The notes under the pieces: model-generated
The model's database searches: none
Told to the model about the DNA's origin: nothing
Seen by the model: the letters and a program-made list of their open reading frames with translations, nothing else
Shown: positions 46,095-53,387 of the stretch, one piece after another
Layout of the letters: each line of letters starts with the position of its first letter
Numbering within the stretch: position 1 is the stretch's first letter
Assembly (NCBI GenBank): GCA_017447875.1
Contig: JAFSMP010000026.1
Location: forward strand, 1 to 64,000
Length of the DNA stretch: 64,000 nucleotides
From: Paludibacteraceae bacterium
Lineage (GTDB): Bacteria; Bacteroidota; Bacteroidia; Bacteroidales; Paludibacteraceae
Direction: 5' to 3'
Translations under genes and position numbers: made by a program

Positions 46095-46811
46095 TTATAG
46101 GCTTTCTGCAAAGGCTTCTGCCTCTTCGATTTGGTCGATTTTTCCGACATCCACCATGCGATAGTCTTGCGGAATATATGCCTTTAATGGAGCCTGATGC
46201 ATTACCTGCAAATAGAAATCAATGAGGGAGAATTTTTCTTGGTTCATCTGCGGTAAGAGAGCAAGAACCTCGGGACGAAGAATCTGCATGCCGGAGAAGG
46301 CAAGATGCCGACCGTCGCGTCCTTTGAGTTCGCCGGTCTTGATATTGGTCCAGCCGCAGAGCCTGTCTGTTTCGTCGAAACAGAGATAACGCTGCGTTTG
46401 ACGGTCACTGACAACTAGTAAACTGGTCGGACTAGCATATCTATCAACCATCTCCCGTATATCGATGTTACTTAAGATATCGACGTTACAAGCGAGGATG
46501 GGCTCATTTTTAATTTTTAATTTTTCATTTAAAATTTTTTTGAGTCCTCCTCCGGTGTCGAGCAGTTGATCCCTCTCATCGGAGATCGTGATATTGCATC
46601 CCCAGCCGTTATTGGCACGGACGGTATCGATGATCATGTCGGGGAAATGGTGCACATTGACGATGATATCGGTGATACCGGCATCACGCAGTTTCTCCAC
46701 TTGCCATTGTAGGAGCGGTTTTCCAGCAAGAGGCACCAAGGCCTTAGGCATTGTGTCCGTAAGGGGTTTGAGACGCGTACCGAGACCTGCCGCAAAGATC
46801 ATTCCAACCAT
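46095..46811 (-). CDS. murU: Sugar-phosphate nucleotidyltransferase, MurU-like
   Basis: A 238-residue nucleotidyltransferase with the signature MIFAAGLGTRLKPLTDTMPK and the metal Asp in ACNVDIL. In the known recycling route MurU turns MurNAc-1-phosphate and UTP into UDP-MurNAc. It lies in the AmgK-RapZ-C-MurU order, which supports this role. Residues about 90-103 (ILNEKLKIKNEP) come from an A/T-rich in-frame repeat that replaces the usual sequence before the NVD motif. Start ATG 46811 overlaps the upstream gene by 13 bases; ATG 46802 (ATGA overlap) is the alternative. Confidence 0.85.
   Translation of the reverse strand: MVGMIFAAGLGTRLKPLTDTMPKALVPLAGKPLLQWQVEKLRDAGITDIIVNVHHFPDMIIDTVRANNGWGCNITISDERDQLLDTGGGLKKILNEKLKIKNEPILACNVDILSNIDIREMVDRYASPTSLLVVSDRQTQRYLCFDETDRLCGWTNIKTGELKGRDGRHLAFSGMQILRPEVLALLPQMNQEKFSLIDFYLQVMHQAPLKAYIPQDYRMVDVGKIDQIEEAEAFAESL
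46504..46542. repeat. In-frame TTTTTAATTTTTAA cassette in murU
   Basis: Tandem TTTTTAA or TTTTTCA units code LKKILNEKLKIKNEP on the minus strand. Related to 63226-63259. Confidence 0.65.
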
Positions 46812-47203
46812 CTGTCGATCCCCCTTTCCCGATGAATCAGATGAATACGAACGTTATATTTCTCCTTGAGATGCTTGGCCAGATGTTCGGCACAATAGAC
46901 CGATCGGTGCTGCCCACCGGTGCAACCGAAGGACACTTGGAGGTTGGTGAAATCCCGTTCGATATAGCGCTCTACATGATGGTCCACCAAGGCATAAACC
47001 GACTCCAGGAAGGTCAGTATCTCACCGTCATTTTCAAGGAAGTCAATGACCGGTTGGTCCAGACCCGTCATGGCCTTATACGCGTCGTATCTACCCGGAT
47101 TATGGGTGGAACGGCAGTCGAAGACGTACCCGCCTCCATTACCGGATTCATCAGCCGGAAGAGCGCGTTTAAACGAGAAGGAGTAGATCGTTACTGAGAG
47201 CAT
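46799..47203 (-). CDS. RapZ C-terminal domain protein
   Basis: A 134-residue protein equal to the C-terminal domain of RapZ, with GGYVFDCRSTHNPGRYDAY, LVDHHVERYIERDF and the anion-binding SFGCTGGQHRSVYCAEHLA. The N-terminal P-loop kinase domain of full RapZ is absent. In many Bacteroidota this domain is fused to the C-terminus of an AmgK-like kinase; here it starts in another frame 35 bases before the kinase stop, so either the genes are separate or a frameshift split them. It may sense an amino-sugar nucleotide; its role here is unknown. Confidence 0.85.
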   Translation of the reverse strand: MLSVTIYSFSFKRALPADESGNGGGYVFDCRSTHNPGRYDAYKAMTGLDQPVIDFLENDGEILTFLESVYALVDHHVERYIERDFTNLQVSFGCTGGQHRSVYCAEHLAKHLKEKYNVRIHLIHRERGIDRWLE

Positions 47204-48086
47204 ACAAATAAGGATAGTCGTCTTTTAAGGGTTGAAGTATATCATTCAAGTTGCGCAGGGCGAGAGGTATCGACTCGAGGAAATGCTGTTTGCGTTCGTA
47301 ATACCCTCTGTAACCGTACGCACCGAGCACCTGCAAAGTTCTAAATAATACGAAATGCGGTAATGCGGTCTTCCATTCCGTAGCCCGTAACCCGTAACCC
47401 GTAACCGCTAACTCATCCAGATACGCCTCGATGAGTTGCTCGCGGAGCGCAGGAGCAAAGTTGGCTTTGGCTTGCCAAAGGAAAGACGCTACATCATACT
47501 GCGTAGGACCACGACGACCGCCTTGGAAGTCGATGAAGTACGGTTGACCGTCTTTGATCATCACGTTACGGCTCTGGAAATCGCGGTAGAGGAAAGTGTT
47601 AGAGGTGAGACCGCATGCGCTGTGAGAAGTGAGATGTGAGACAAGAGCGTCAAACTCATCTTCGAGTTGGGGTTCGGAGAACTCGATCTTGGTGCCCTTC
47701 AAGAAGCAGTACTTGAAGTAATTGAGGTCCCAACGGATAGACCGTTCGTCCATCGCCGGTACCGGAAAACAGATCGACCAATCGAAGTTCTGTGCGCCTT
47801 TTACCTGCACGTGCGCGAGTGCGCGTATCGTGCGTTCTAATAAGGTATAATCGTCCAGATGATCAAATAAAATCGTGTCACCCAAGTCCTCCTGCGTATA
47901 ACTCATCTCATCCTCACTCACCCAATACAGTTCGGGCACAGGAAGACCCAGCGCATGAAAATGCCGCGCCATATAGATGAACGCACGGTTCTCATCGCGG
48001 TTGGTTCCTACGACGCGAATGATCGAGCGACCGTTCTCGTCCGTCTCCCGGGTATAGATTCTATTGGAGCCTTGTTGTTTTAGCAT
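47169..48086 (-). CDS. amgK: Aminoglycoside-phosphotransferase-like sugar kinase, AmgK type
   Basis: A 305-residue kinase of the APH fold. The catalytic loop is FLYRDFQSRNVMI and the metal-binding motif is YFIDFQGGRRGPTQYDVASF. Next to MurU and RapZ-C it is best read as the anomeric kinase for MurNAc/GlcNAc in peptidoglycan recycling. Two in-frame repeat stretches are present: about residues 148-160 (SHLTSHSACGLTS) and 225-236 (VTGYGLRATEW). The last codons overlap the next gene by 35 bases. It overlaps the preceding kinase gene by 7 bases. Confidence 0.85.
   Translation of the reverse strand: MLKQQGSNRIYTRETDENGRSIIRVVGTNRDENRAFIYMARHFHALGLPVPELYWVSEDEMSYTQEDLGDTILFDHLDDYTLLERTIRALAHVQVKGAQNFDWSICFPVPAMDERSIRWDLNYFKYCFLKGTKIEFSEPQLEDEFDALVSHLTSHSACGLTSNTFLYRDFQSRNVMIKDGQPYFIDFQGGRRGPTQYDVASFLWQAKANFAPALREQLIEAYLDELAVTGYGLRATEWKTALPHFVLFRTLQVLGAYGYRGYYERKQHFLESIPLALRNLNDILQPLKDDYPYLYALSNDLLLLV
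47379..47412. repeat. In-frame CCCGTAA cassette in the AmgK-like gene
   Basis: CCCGTAACCCGTAACCCGTA plus ACCGCTAAC, four tandem 7-bp units coding LAVTGYGLRAT. Confidence 0.7.
47606..47643. repeat. In-frame TGTGAGA cassette in the AmgK-like gene
   Basis: GTGAGACC, TGTGAGAAG, TGAGATG and TGAGAC units code VSHLTSHSACGLT. Confidence 0.55.
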
Positions 48087-49003
48087 CTGAATTGAAGGGC
48101 ATTATGGATACAAGTGACCTTGCACGGACCGATGATATTTTCGAGGATTCCGTCTGCCTCAAAGAGGATATGCTTACGGTAGGAGATGGCTATCTCGCGT
48201 CCGCAGATCGGCGTGACGAACGGCAGTTCGGTCAGTTGTCCGTTGTACAGTTTGGGCAGGGCTTTGAGGATCTGTCCGAAGGTCGGTTTGCGGATGAACA
48301 TCGTATGGAAGACGCCGTCTGTAGGATCCGCTTCGGGATTCTGCTTGATACCTCCGCCGGAGAACGGTCCGTTACCGATATTCATGGTGAAGAGCAGATC
48401 ATCTACAGCCTGTTGACCGTCCACCGTCAGCATCATATGTTGCGCCTTATGCTGGATGATTGCGCCGATGAGTCCGAACAGGTAATTGACATGGTGGGAA
48501 CCCAGATAGTACTTGAGCGTCTCAGCTTTCTTGCAGCATAGCGGATCGACGCCAAAACCGACGGAGTTGATGAAATAGCGGTGATGCTCGATATTGTTCC
48601 GCCAATAGGTGACACAACCGATGTCGATAGGATGACCGGTGCCTTCGAAGAACCGACGCAGAGACTCCTTGTGGTTCTTGGTAAGGTTCCAATACCTCCC
48701 CCAATCGTTACCCGTTCCACGCGGCATTAGACCGACCTGTATCTTCGCTTTCTGTTCCGGCGTCAGCGTAGAACGCATGATGCCGTTGACGGCTTCGGAG
48801 AGGGTGCCGTCTCCACCCAGGATCAGGATCTCATCATACCCGCGTTCGACCAACTCACGCGCCAGTTCGATCGCATGACCGGCATATTTGGTCACACGAT
48901 AGGCGAAGGGTTGATGCCGCTGCCGCAGCAGTTTCCATAAGTAGATACGCTGTGCGCGGAAGGCTTTCTTGCCGGATTTGGGGTTGATGATGATGCTTAA
49001 CAT
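48080..49003 (-). CDS. Diacylglycerol kinase-like lipid kinase
   Basis: A 307-residue member of the YegS/BmrU/DAGK family. The nucleotide-binding motif is ILGGDGTLSEAVNG and the following GLMPRGTGNDWGRYW is typical. It phosphorylates a lipid (diacylglycerol or a sphingoid base); the substrate cannot be told. I chose ATG 49003 (MLSIIINPKSGKK) because longer starts lie in the upstream terminator hairpin. Confidence 0.92.
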   Translation of the reverse strand: MLSIIINPKSGKKAFRAQRIYLWKLLRQRHQPFAYRVTKYAGHAIELARELVERGYDEILILGGDGTLSEAVNGIMRSTLTPEQKAKIQVGLMPRGTGNDWGRYWNLTKNHKESLRRFFEGTGHPIDIGCVTYWRNNIEHHRYFINSVGFGVDPLCCKKAETLKYYLGSHHVNYLFGLIGAIIQHKAQHMMLTVDGQQAVDDLLFTMNIGNGPFSGGGIKQNPEADPTDGVFHTMFIRKPTFGQILKALPKLYNGQLTELPFVTPICGREIAISYRKHILFEADGILENIIGPCKVTCIHNALQFRC

Positions 49004-49044
49004 AAAAACAATTAGCGCACCACAAAGCATGTAGTGCGCTAATT
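49004..49044 (-). terminator. Terminator of the L28-L33-DUF4295 operon
   Basis: Eleven-base arms AATTAGCGCAC (49010-49020) and GTGCGCTAATT (49034-49044) enclose a 13-nt loop. T runs follow on both strands. Read-through to the kinase genes is possible because the next start is at 49003. Confidence 0.8.
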
Positions 49045-49054
49045 TTTAGGTTTT

Positions 49055-49207
49055 TTACTTGAAGAACTCGTTCACTTTCTCGTTCAATACGATTTCCTCT
49101 TGGAAGACGTAAGCACCCGTTTTAGGCGACTTAACCATCTTGATGCACTTAGAGTGCGCGCGTCCGGAGTTACCGGTTTGAAGGGTTGCAACCGCTTTCT
49201 TTGCCAT
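49055..49207 (-). CDS. DUF4295 small basic protein
   Basis: A 50-residue protein, MAKKAVATLQTGNSGRAHSK then IKMVKSPKTGAYVFQEEIV. It is the DUF4295 family found after L28 and L33 in nearly all Bacteroidota; probably ribosome-associated, but no role is proven. Confidence 0.92.
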   Translation of the reverse strand: MAKKAVATLQTGNSGRAHSKCIKMVKSPKTGAYVFQEEIVLNEKVNEFFK

Positions 49208-49237
49208 AGTTCTAAGCCTTTCTAAAATTAGGGTTAA

Positions 49238-49426
49238 TTACTTAATCTCCTTGTGAAGGGTGTATTTCTTCAAATAGGGATTGTACTTCATGAGTTCCAA
49301 ACGATCGGGAGTGTTCTTACGGTTCTTGGTCGTGATGTAACGGCTCATTCCCGGAACTCCGCTGTTCTTCTGCTCGGTGCACTCAAGGATAACTTGAACG
49401 CGTGCCTCTTTTTGTTTCTTTGCCAT
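49238..49426 (-). CDS. rpmG: 50S ribosomal protein L33
   Basis: A 62-residue ribosomal protein with [30 protein letters not shown] and a basic end. The Zn-binding Cys pairs of some L33 are absent, as usual for this phylum. Second gene of the L28-L33-DUF4295 operon. Confidence 0.96.
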   Translation of the reverse strand: MAKKQKEARVQVILECTEQKNSGVPGMSRYITTKNRKNTPDRLELMKYNPYLKKYTLHKEIK

Positions 49427-49443
49427 TGTTCAGCTCCTTTCGT

Positions 49444-49680
49444 TTAATAGAGATAGCCCTTCTCAGCCGCCTGTTTCAAGGCGTTGTCGAGGCCGATCTT
49501 GTTAATTGTTCTCAGACCGGCTGCACTCACGTTCAGCTCGATCCATACATCCTGTTCTACCCAGTAGAACTTGCGGCGGAAAAGGTTCACATCGAAGCTT
49601 CGCTTGGTGTGACGCTTCGAGTGCGAAACGTTGCATCCGCCCATGGCTTTCTTGCCTGTAATTTGACAAATCTTTGACAT
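49444..49680 (-). CDS. rpmB: 50S ribosomal protein L28
   Basis: A 78-residue ribosomal protein starting [34 protein letters not shown] is conserved. The start is the ATG after the promoter and an AT-rich leader. Confidence 0.96.
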   Translation of the reverse strand: MSKICQITGKKAMGGCNVSHSKRHTKRSFDVNLFRRKFYWVEQDVWIELNVSAAGLRTINKIGLDNALKQAAEKGYLY

Positions 49681-49747
49681 TGTATTATATATTTTATATT
49701 TTTTTCCAAATTCGGGGATTCTTCGCACAATTACACGAAAAATCGCG

Positions 49748-49779
49748 CAAAGGTACTGCTTTTTTTTGACATGACCAAA
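49748..49779 (-). promoter_or_regulatory. Promoter of the rpmB operon
   Basis: The minus strand has -33 TTTG (49776-49779) and -7 TACCTTTG (49748-49755), spacer 20 nt. The 39 bp at 49747-49785 equal those of the tRNA-Lys promoter. Confidence 0.85.
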
Positions 49780-49816
49780 TTTTTTAAGAAAAAAATGCAA
49801 AATTTCTTCATTTTTA

Positions 49817-49848
49817 TTTGCGTATGTGCATTTTTTATTGTACCTTTG
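49817..49848 (+). promoter_or_regulatory. Promoter of the SulP gene
   Basis: -33 TTTG (49817-49820) and -7 TACCTTTG (49841-49848), spacer 20 nt starting CGTATGTGCA. The leader holds TTGAGAAAAGGAAG (49857-49870). Confidence 0.85.
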
Positions 49849-49877
49849 CACCGGAATTGAGAAAAGGAAGAGGTTTT

Positions 49878-51614
49878 ATGCAGTATTCGATTAAGGAGGT
49901 TTTTGCTCCGAAGTTATTTCAGACCTTGCGGGGGTATAGACAGGCGCAATTGGCGCAGGACGCGTTAGCGGGAATTATTGTGGGAATAGTCGCTATCCCG
50001 TTAGCGATTGCATTCGGTATCTCATCGGGTGTGGGTCCGACGGAGGGCTTGGTGACGGCGATCATCGCAGGTCTCCTCATTTCTCTGTTCGGCGGTAGTA
50101 AGGTGCAGATAGGCGGCCCGACGGGTGCGTTCATCGTGATCATCTACGGTATCATCCAGCAGTACGGGTTGGGCGGTCTGACGATCGCGACCGTGATGGC
50201 GGGTATCCTCTTGATCTTGATGGGTCTGACGCGGATGGGATCGGTGATTAAGTTCGTACCCTACCCTGTTATCGTAGGTTTCACAGCCGGTATCGCCGTA
50301 ACGATATTTAGCACGCAGATGAATGATTTCTTCGGTCTGGGGTTGAGCGATGTACCGGCGAATTTCGTGGATAAATGGATCTACTATGCGCAGCATTTCA
50401 GCATGAACGTGTGGGCGCTCGGTATCGGACTGTTCTCACTGCTGATCTGTATCTTCATGCCGAAGATCACGAAGCGTATTCCCGGATCGTTGGCGGCGAT
50501 TGTGTTTGCGACCTTAGGTGTATGGTTGCTCAAGCAATATGCGCCTGCGAGTTGGGGTATCGCGAGCGTGCAGACGATCGGTGATCTATATGCGTTGCCG
50601 CACGGCATCCCTGCTCCGCATCTGCCGACGATGGAGTTAGCGGAGGGCGAGACGTTCTTCACGATGGTGCAGAAACTGTTCCCGAGTGCATTCACTATTG
50701 CGATGCTCGGTGCGATAGAGTCGCTATTGAGCGCGATGGTAGCAGACGGTGTGATAGGCGACAAGCATAACTCGAATACGGAGTTGATTGCACAAGGCGT
50801 AGCGAACGTGGTGGTGCCGTTCTTCGGCGGTATCCCGGCGACGGGTGCTATCGCGCGAACGATGACGAACATCAATAACGGCGGTCGCACGCCTGTGGCA
50901 GGTGTGATCCATGCGGTGGTGCTGCTGTTGGTGCTGCTGTTCTTGGGTAAGATGGTAGGAATGATTCCTATGGCCTGTCTGGCAGCCGTGCTGATCATGG
51001 TGGCGTACTCGATGAGCGGCTGGAAGACGATAGCAGGTCTGGCTAGACACAGGACGCGTGATTTCTGGGTGCTGCTGGTGACATTCTTCCTGACGGTGAT
51101 CTTCGACCTGACGGTGGCTATCGAGGTGGGTCTGCTGTTAGCGATGGTGCTGTTCCTGATGCGTACGAACGAGCAGACGCATATCCGGACGTTGCATAAG
51201 GAAATTGACCCGAATGAGGACACGGATGTACAGTCGAACCTGGAGCATCTGGTTATTCCTGAGGGCGTAGAGGTGTACGAGATCGATGGTCCGTATTTCT
51301 TCGGTATCGCGAACCGGTTCGATGACGTGATGACGCATGTGAGCGGAGAGAAATACCCGATTCGTATCATCCGGATGCGTAAGGTGCCGTTCGTGGATTC
51401 GACGGCGATGCATAACCTGAGTATGCTGATTCAGCGGTCGCACATGGAGGGTATCACGATCATCTTGTCGGGTGTGAATGACCATGTACATAAGCAGCTG
51501 TTGACCGGAGGTATTGAGCAGCAGATGGATCCGCATAACATATGCGCAAATATACACTTTGCGCTAAGAAGAGCTCAGGATATTTTGGATAATAATTTAA
51601 CCAAAAAAGTTTAA
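49878..51614 (+). CDS. SulP-family anion transporter with STAS domain
   Basis: A 578-residue inner-membrane carrier for an anion (sulfate, bicarbonate or a dicarboxylate). About 11-14 membrane segments carry the signature DALAGIIVGIVAIPLAIAFG and FGGSKVQIGGPTGAFIVIIY. The STAS domain fills about residues 455-560 (PFVDSTAMHNLSMLI). Start ATG 49878 follows the promoter and the leader. Confidence 0.93.
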   Translation: MQYSIKEVFAPKLFQTLRGYRQAQLAQDALAGIIVGIVAIPLAIAFGISSGVGPTEGLVTAIIAGLLISLFGGSKVQIGGPTGAFIVIIYGIIQQYGLGGLTIATVMAGILLILMGLTRMGSVIKFVPYPVIVGFTAGIAVTIFSTQMNDFFGLGLSDVPANFVDKWIYYAQHFSMNVWALGIGLFSLLICIFMPKITKRIPGSLAAIVFATLGVWLLKQYAPASWGIASVQTIGDLYALPHGIPAPHLPTMELAEGETFFTMVQKLFPSAFTIAMLGAIESLLSAMVADGVIGDKHNSNTELIAQGVANVVVPFFGGIPATGAIARTMTNINNGGRTPVAGVIHAVVLLLVLLFLGKMVGMIPMACLAAVLIMVAYSMSGWKTIAGLARHRTRDFWVLLVTFFLTVIFDLTVAIEVGLLLAMVLFLMRTNEQTHIRTLHKEIDPNEDTDVQSNLEHLVIPEGVEVYEIDGPYFFGIANRFDDVMTHVSGEKYPIRIIRMRKVPFVDSTAMHNLSMLIQRSHMEGITIILSGVNDHVHKQLLTGGIEQQMDPHNICANIHFALRRAQDILDNNLTKKV

Positions 51615-51648
51615 AAAATGCCAAAAAATTCCAAAAATGGCACAATTA

Positions 51649-51680
51649 TTTGCATATATGCAAAAAAAGTTGTACCTTTG
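51649..51680 (+). promoter_or_regulatory. Promoter of rubrerythrin
   Basis: -33 TTTG (51649-51652) is the start of the perfect palindrome TTTGCATATATGCAAA; -7 TACCTTTG at 51673-51680; spacer 20 nt. Confidence 0.85.
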
Positions 51681-51721
51681 CAGCGTAAAACATCTTTTTA
51701 TTAACCAAATATCACAACACT

Positions 51722-52270
51722 ATGGCAAAGAAATTTATCTGCCCGATCTGCGGTTACGTACATGAGGGCACTGAAGCACCGGAGCGTTGCCCGCAATGCA
51801 AACAAATCGTTGAATGGAAAGTAGCATCCGACGACAAACTCAATTTCGTGTGCGAACATGTACTGGGCGTAGCTAAGGACGTGAAAGACCCGATCATCGC
51901 GGAAGGTCTTCGTGCGCACTTCATGGGTGAGTGCACCGAGGTAGGCCAATATCTGGCTATGGCTCGTCAAGCTGACCGTGAGGGTTATCCGGAGATAGCA
52001 GCTGCTTTCCGTCAGTATGCATACGAAGAGGCAGATCACGCTTCGCGTTTTGCTGAACTGCTCGGTGAGATCGTATGGGACACCAAGACCAACCTGGAGA
52101 AACGTATGATGGCAGAAGCAGGTGCATGCGAAGACAAGTTCAAGATCGCTAAGCAGGCAAAAGCGCTTGACCTTGACCCGATTCATGACACCGTGCATGA
52201 GATGGCACGCGACGAGGCTCGTCACGGCAAAGGCTTCGAAGGCTTGTACAAGCGTTACTTTGGAAAATAA
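51722..52270 (+). CDS. Rubredoxin-fused (reverse) rubrerythrin, peroxide-reducing
   Basis: A 182-residue cytoplasmic peroxidase that protects anaerobes from hydrogen peroxide. The N-terminal rubredoxin domain has [10 protein letters not shown] and CPQCK; the ferritin-like di-iron domain has Glu-rich helices with [31 protein letters not shown] and MARDEARHG. The rubredoxin-first order is that of reverse rubrerythrins. It ends one base before the convergent mnmA. Confidence 0.94.
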   Translation: MAKKFICPICGYVHEGTEAPERCPQCKQIVEWKVASDDKLNFVCEHVLGVAKDVKDPIIAEGLRAHFMGECTEVGQYLAMARQADREGYPEIAAAFRQYAYEEADHASRFAELLGEIVWDTKTNLEKRMMAEAGACEDKFKIAKQAKALDLDPIHDTVHEMARDEARHGKGFEGLYKRYFGK

Positions 52271-53365
52271 CTAAATGATGATTCCACCGCCGACCACGAG
52301 GTCGTCGCAATAGATGACGACCGACTGACCGGGAGTGACACCCCAGACGGGGGACGCAAATTCCAAGCGTCCCTCGTCTATCTTTTTGACGGGAACGGCT
52401 TGACTGCGATAGCGCACTTTGGCAGTAAGACCGGCTTCGCCTGATAGACCGTTACACTGACAGACCGTTTCACTGATAGACCGTTTCACTGTCAGACGGA
52501 AATGCAACTCCGTGGTGAAGAGGTCGTCGTTGGAACCGAGGGTGATGCGGTTGGTGGCGGCATCGATATGGGTGACATACGCCGGATGACCGAGGGCGAT
52601 ACCGAGACCCTTGCGTTGACCGATGGTGTAGTTGACGAAGCCTTCGTGATGACCAAGCACCTTGCCTTCCGCATCGACATACTCCCCTGCGCGCACGCGT
52701 TCCTCATAATCAGGCACGTTCGCGCGTAAGAAAGAACGGTAGTCATCGTTGGGAATGAAGCATATCTCCTGACTCTCGCGTTTCTGTGCAAGGGACTCAT
52801 ACCCGTGTTGGCGAGCGATGTCCCGCACCTGGTCTTTGGTCAGGTCTCCCAACGGGAAGATCGTACGACGTAACTGCTCTTCGGTCAGCATCCAGAGGAA
52901 ATAGGTCTGGTCCTTTTTGGTGTCGGCAGCGGTGCGCAGATACACATGTCCGTCCCGCTCGGCGATACGCGCATAATGACCGGTTGCGATATAGTCGCAT
53001 CCTAACTCATCTGCCACACGCATCAGTTCGCCCCATTTGATATGACTGTTGCATAGCACGCAGGGATTGGGCGTACGACCGGACATGTATTCATCGATGA
53101 AATTCTGAATGACGCATTGCTTGAAGGTGTCGCGGAAATCGACGATATGATGCTCGAAGCCCATCCGCTCCGCATTATGCTTCGCTTCCATGATGGACTC
53201 GATAGAGCAACAGCCTTTCTCTTTGGCAATACACGACTCCTTGATACTGTCGAACGTGCGGAACGTGACACCGACCACTTCGTAGCCTTGCTCCAAAAGC
53301 AGCATCGCACTCACCGTAGAGTCAATGCCGCCCGACATTCCCAAAAGAACCTTACCATTTACCAT
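52271..53365 (-). CDS. mnmA: tRNA-specific 2-thiouridylase MnmA
   Basis: A 364-residue enzyme that adds sulfur to U34 of Lys, Glu and Gln tRNAs. The PP-loop is MSGGIDSTVSAMLL; catalytic Cys residues are in RTPNPCVLCN and SQEICFIPND. A repeat cassette inserts RSISETVCQCNGLSGEAGLT between LHFRLTVK and KVRYRSQ in the C-terminal barrel. The first residues (MVNGK) come from the ACCATTTACC repeat that also ends the cotH gene. Last gene of the tamL operon. Confidence 0.95.
   Translation of the reverse strand: MVNGKVLLGMSGGIDSTVSAMLLLEQGYEVVGVTFRTFDSIKESCIAKEKGCCSIESIMEAKHNAERMGFEHHIVDFRDTFKQCVIQNFIDEYMSGRTPNPCVLCNSHIKWGELMRVADELGCDYIATGHYARIAERDGHVYLRTAADTKKDQTYFLWMLTEEQLRRTIFPLGDLTKDQVRDIARQHGYESLAQKRESQEICFIPNDDYRSFLRANVPDYEERVRAGEYVDAEGKVLGHHEGFVNYTIGQRKGLGIALGHPAYVTHIDAATNRITLGSNDDLFTTELHFRLTVKRSISETVCQCNGLSGEAGLTAKVRYRSQAVPVKKIDEGRLEFASPVWGVTPGQSVVIYCDDLVVGGGIII
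52421..52497. repeat. In-frame TGACAGACCG cassette in mnmA
   Basis: GACCGGCTTCGCCTGATAGA then three 16-bp units TGACAGACCGTTTCAC with small changes. It codes about 22 extra residues. Confidence 0.8.
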
Positions 53366-53387
53366 TTACCATGTACCATTTACCAAT
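53347..53387. repeat. ACCATTTACC repeat at the cotH-mnmA junction
   Basis: Four tandem ACCATTTACC-like units. They supply the last residues and stop of the CotH protein (VNGTW) and the ATG and first residues of MnmA (MVNGK). Confidence 0.7.

Noticed and set aside
47379-47412. CCCGTAA repeats as a phase-variation tract
   Set aside because: Units of 7 bp could in principle switch the frame, but the host is a housekeeping kinase and the frame is intact; no evidence of switching.
26172-52497. Dispersed TGACAGACCG units as a CRISPR array
   Set aside because: The units are inside coding frames, spacers are only 6-10 bases and similar to each other, and no cas gene is present.
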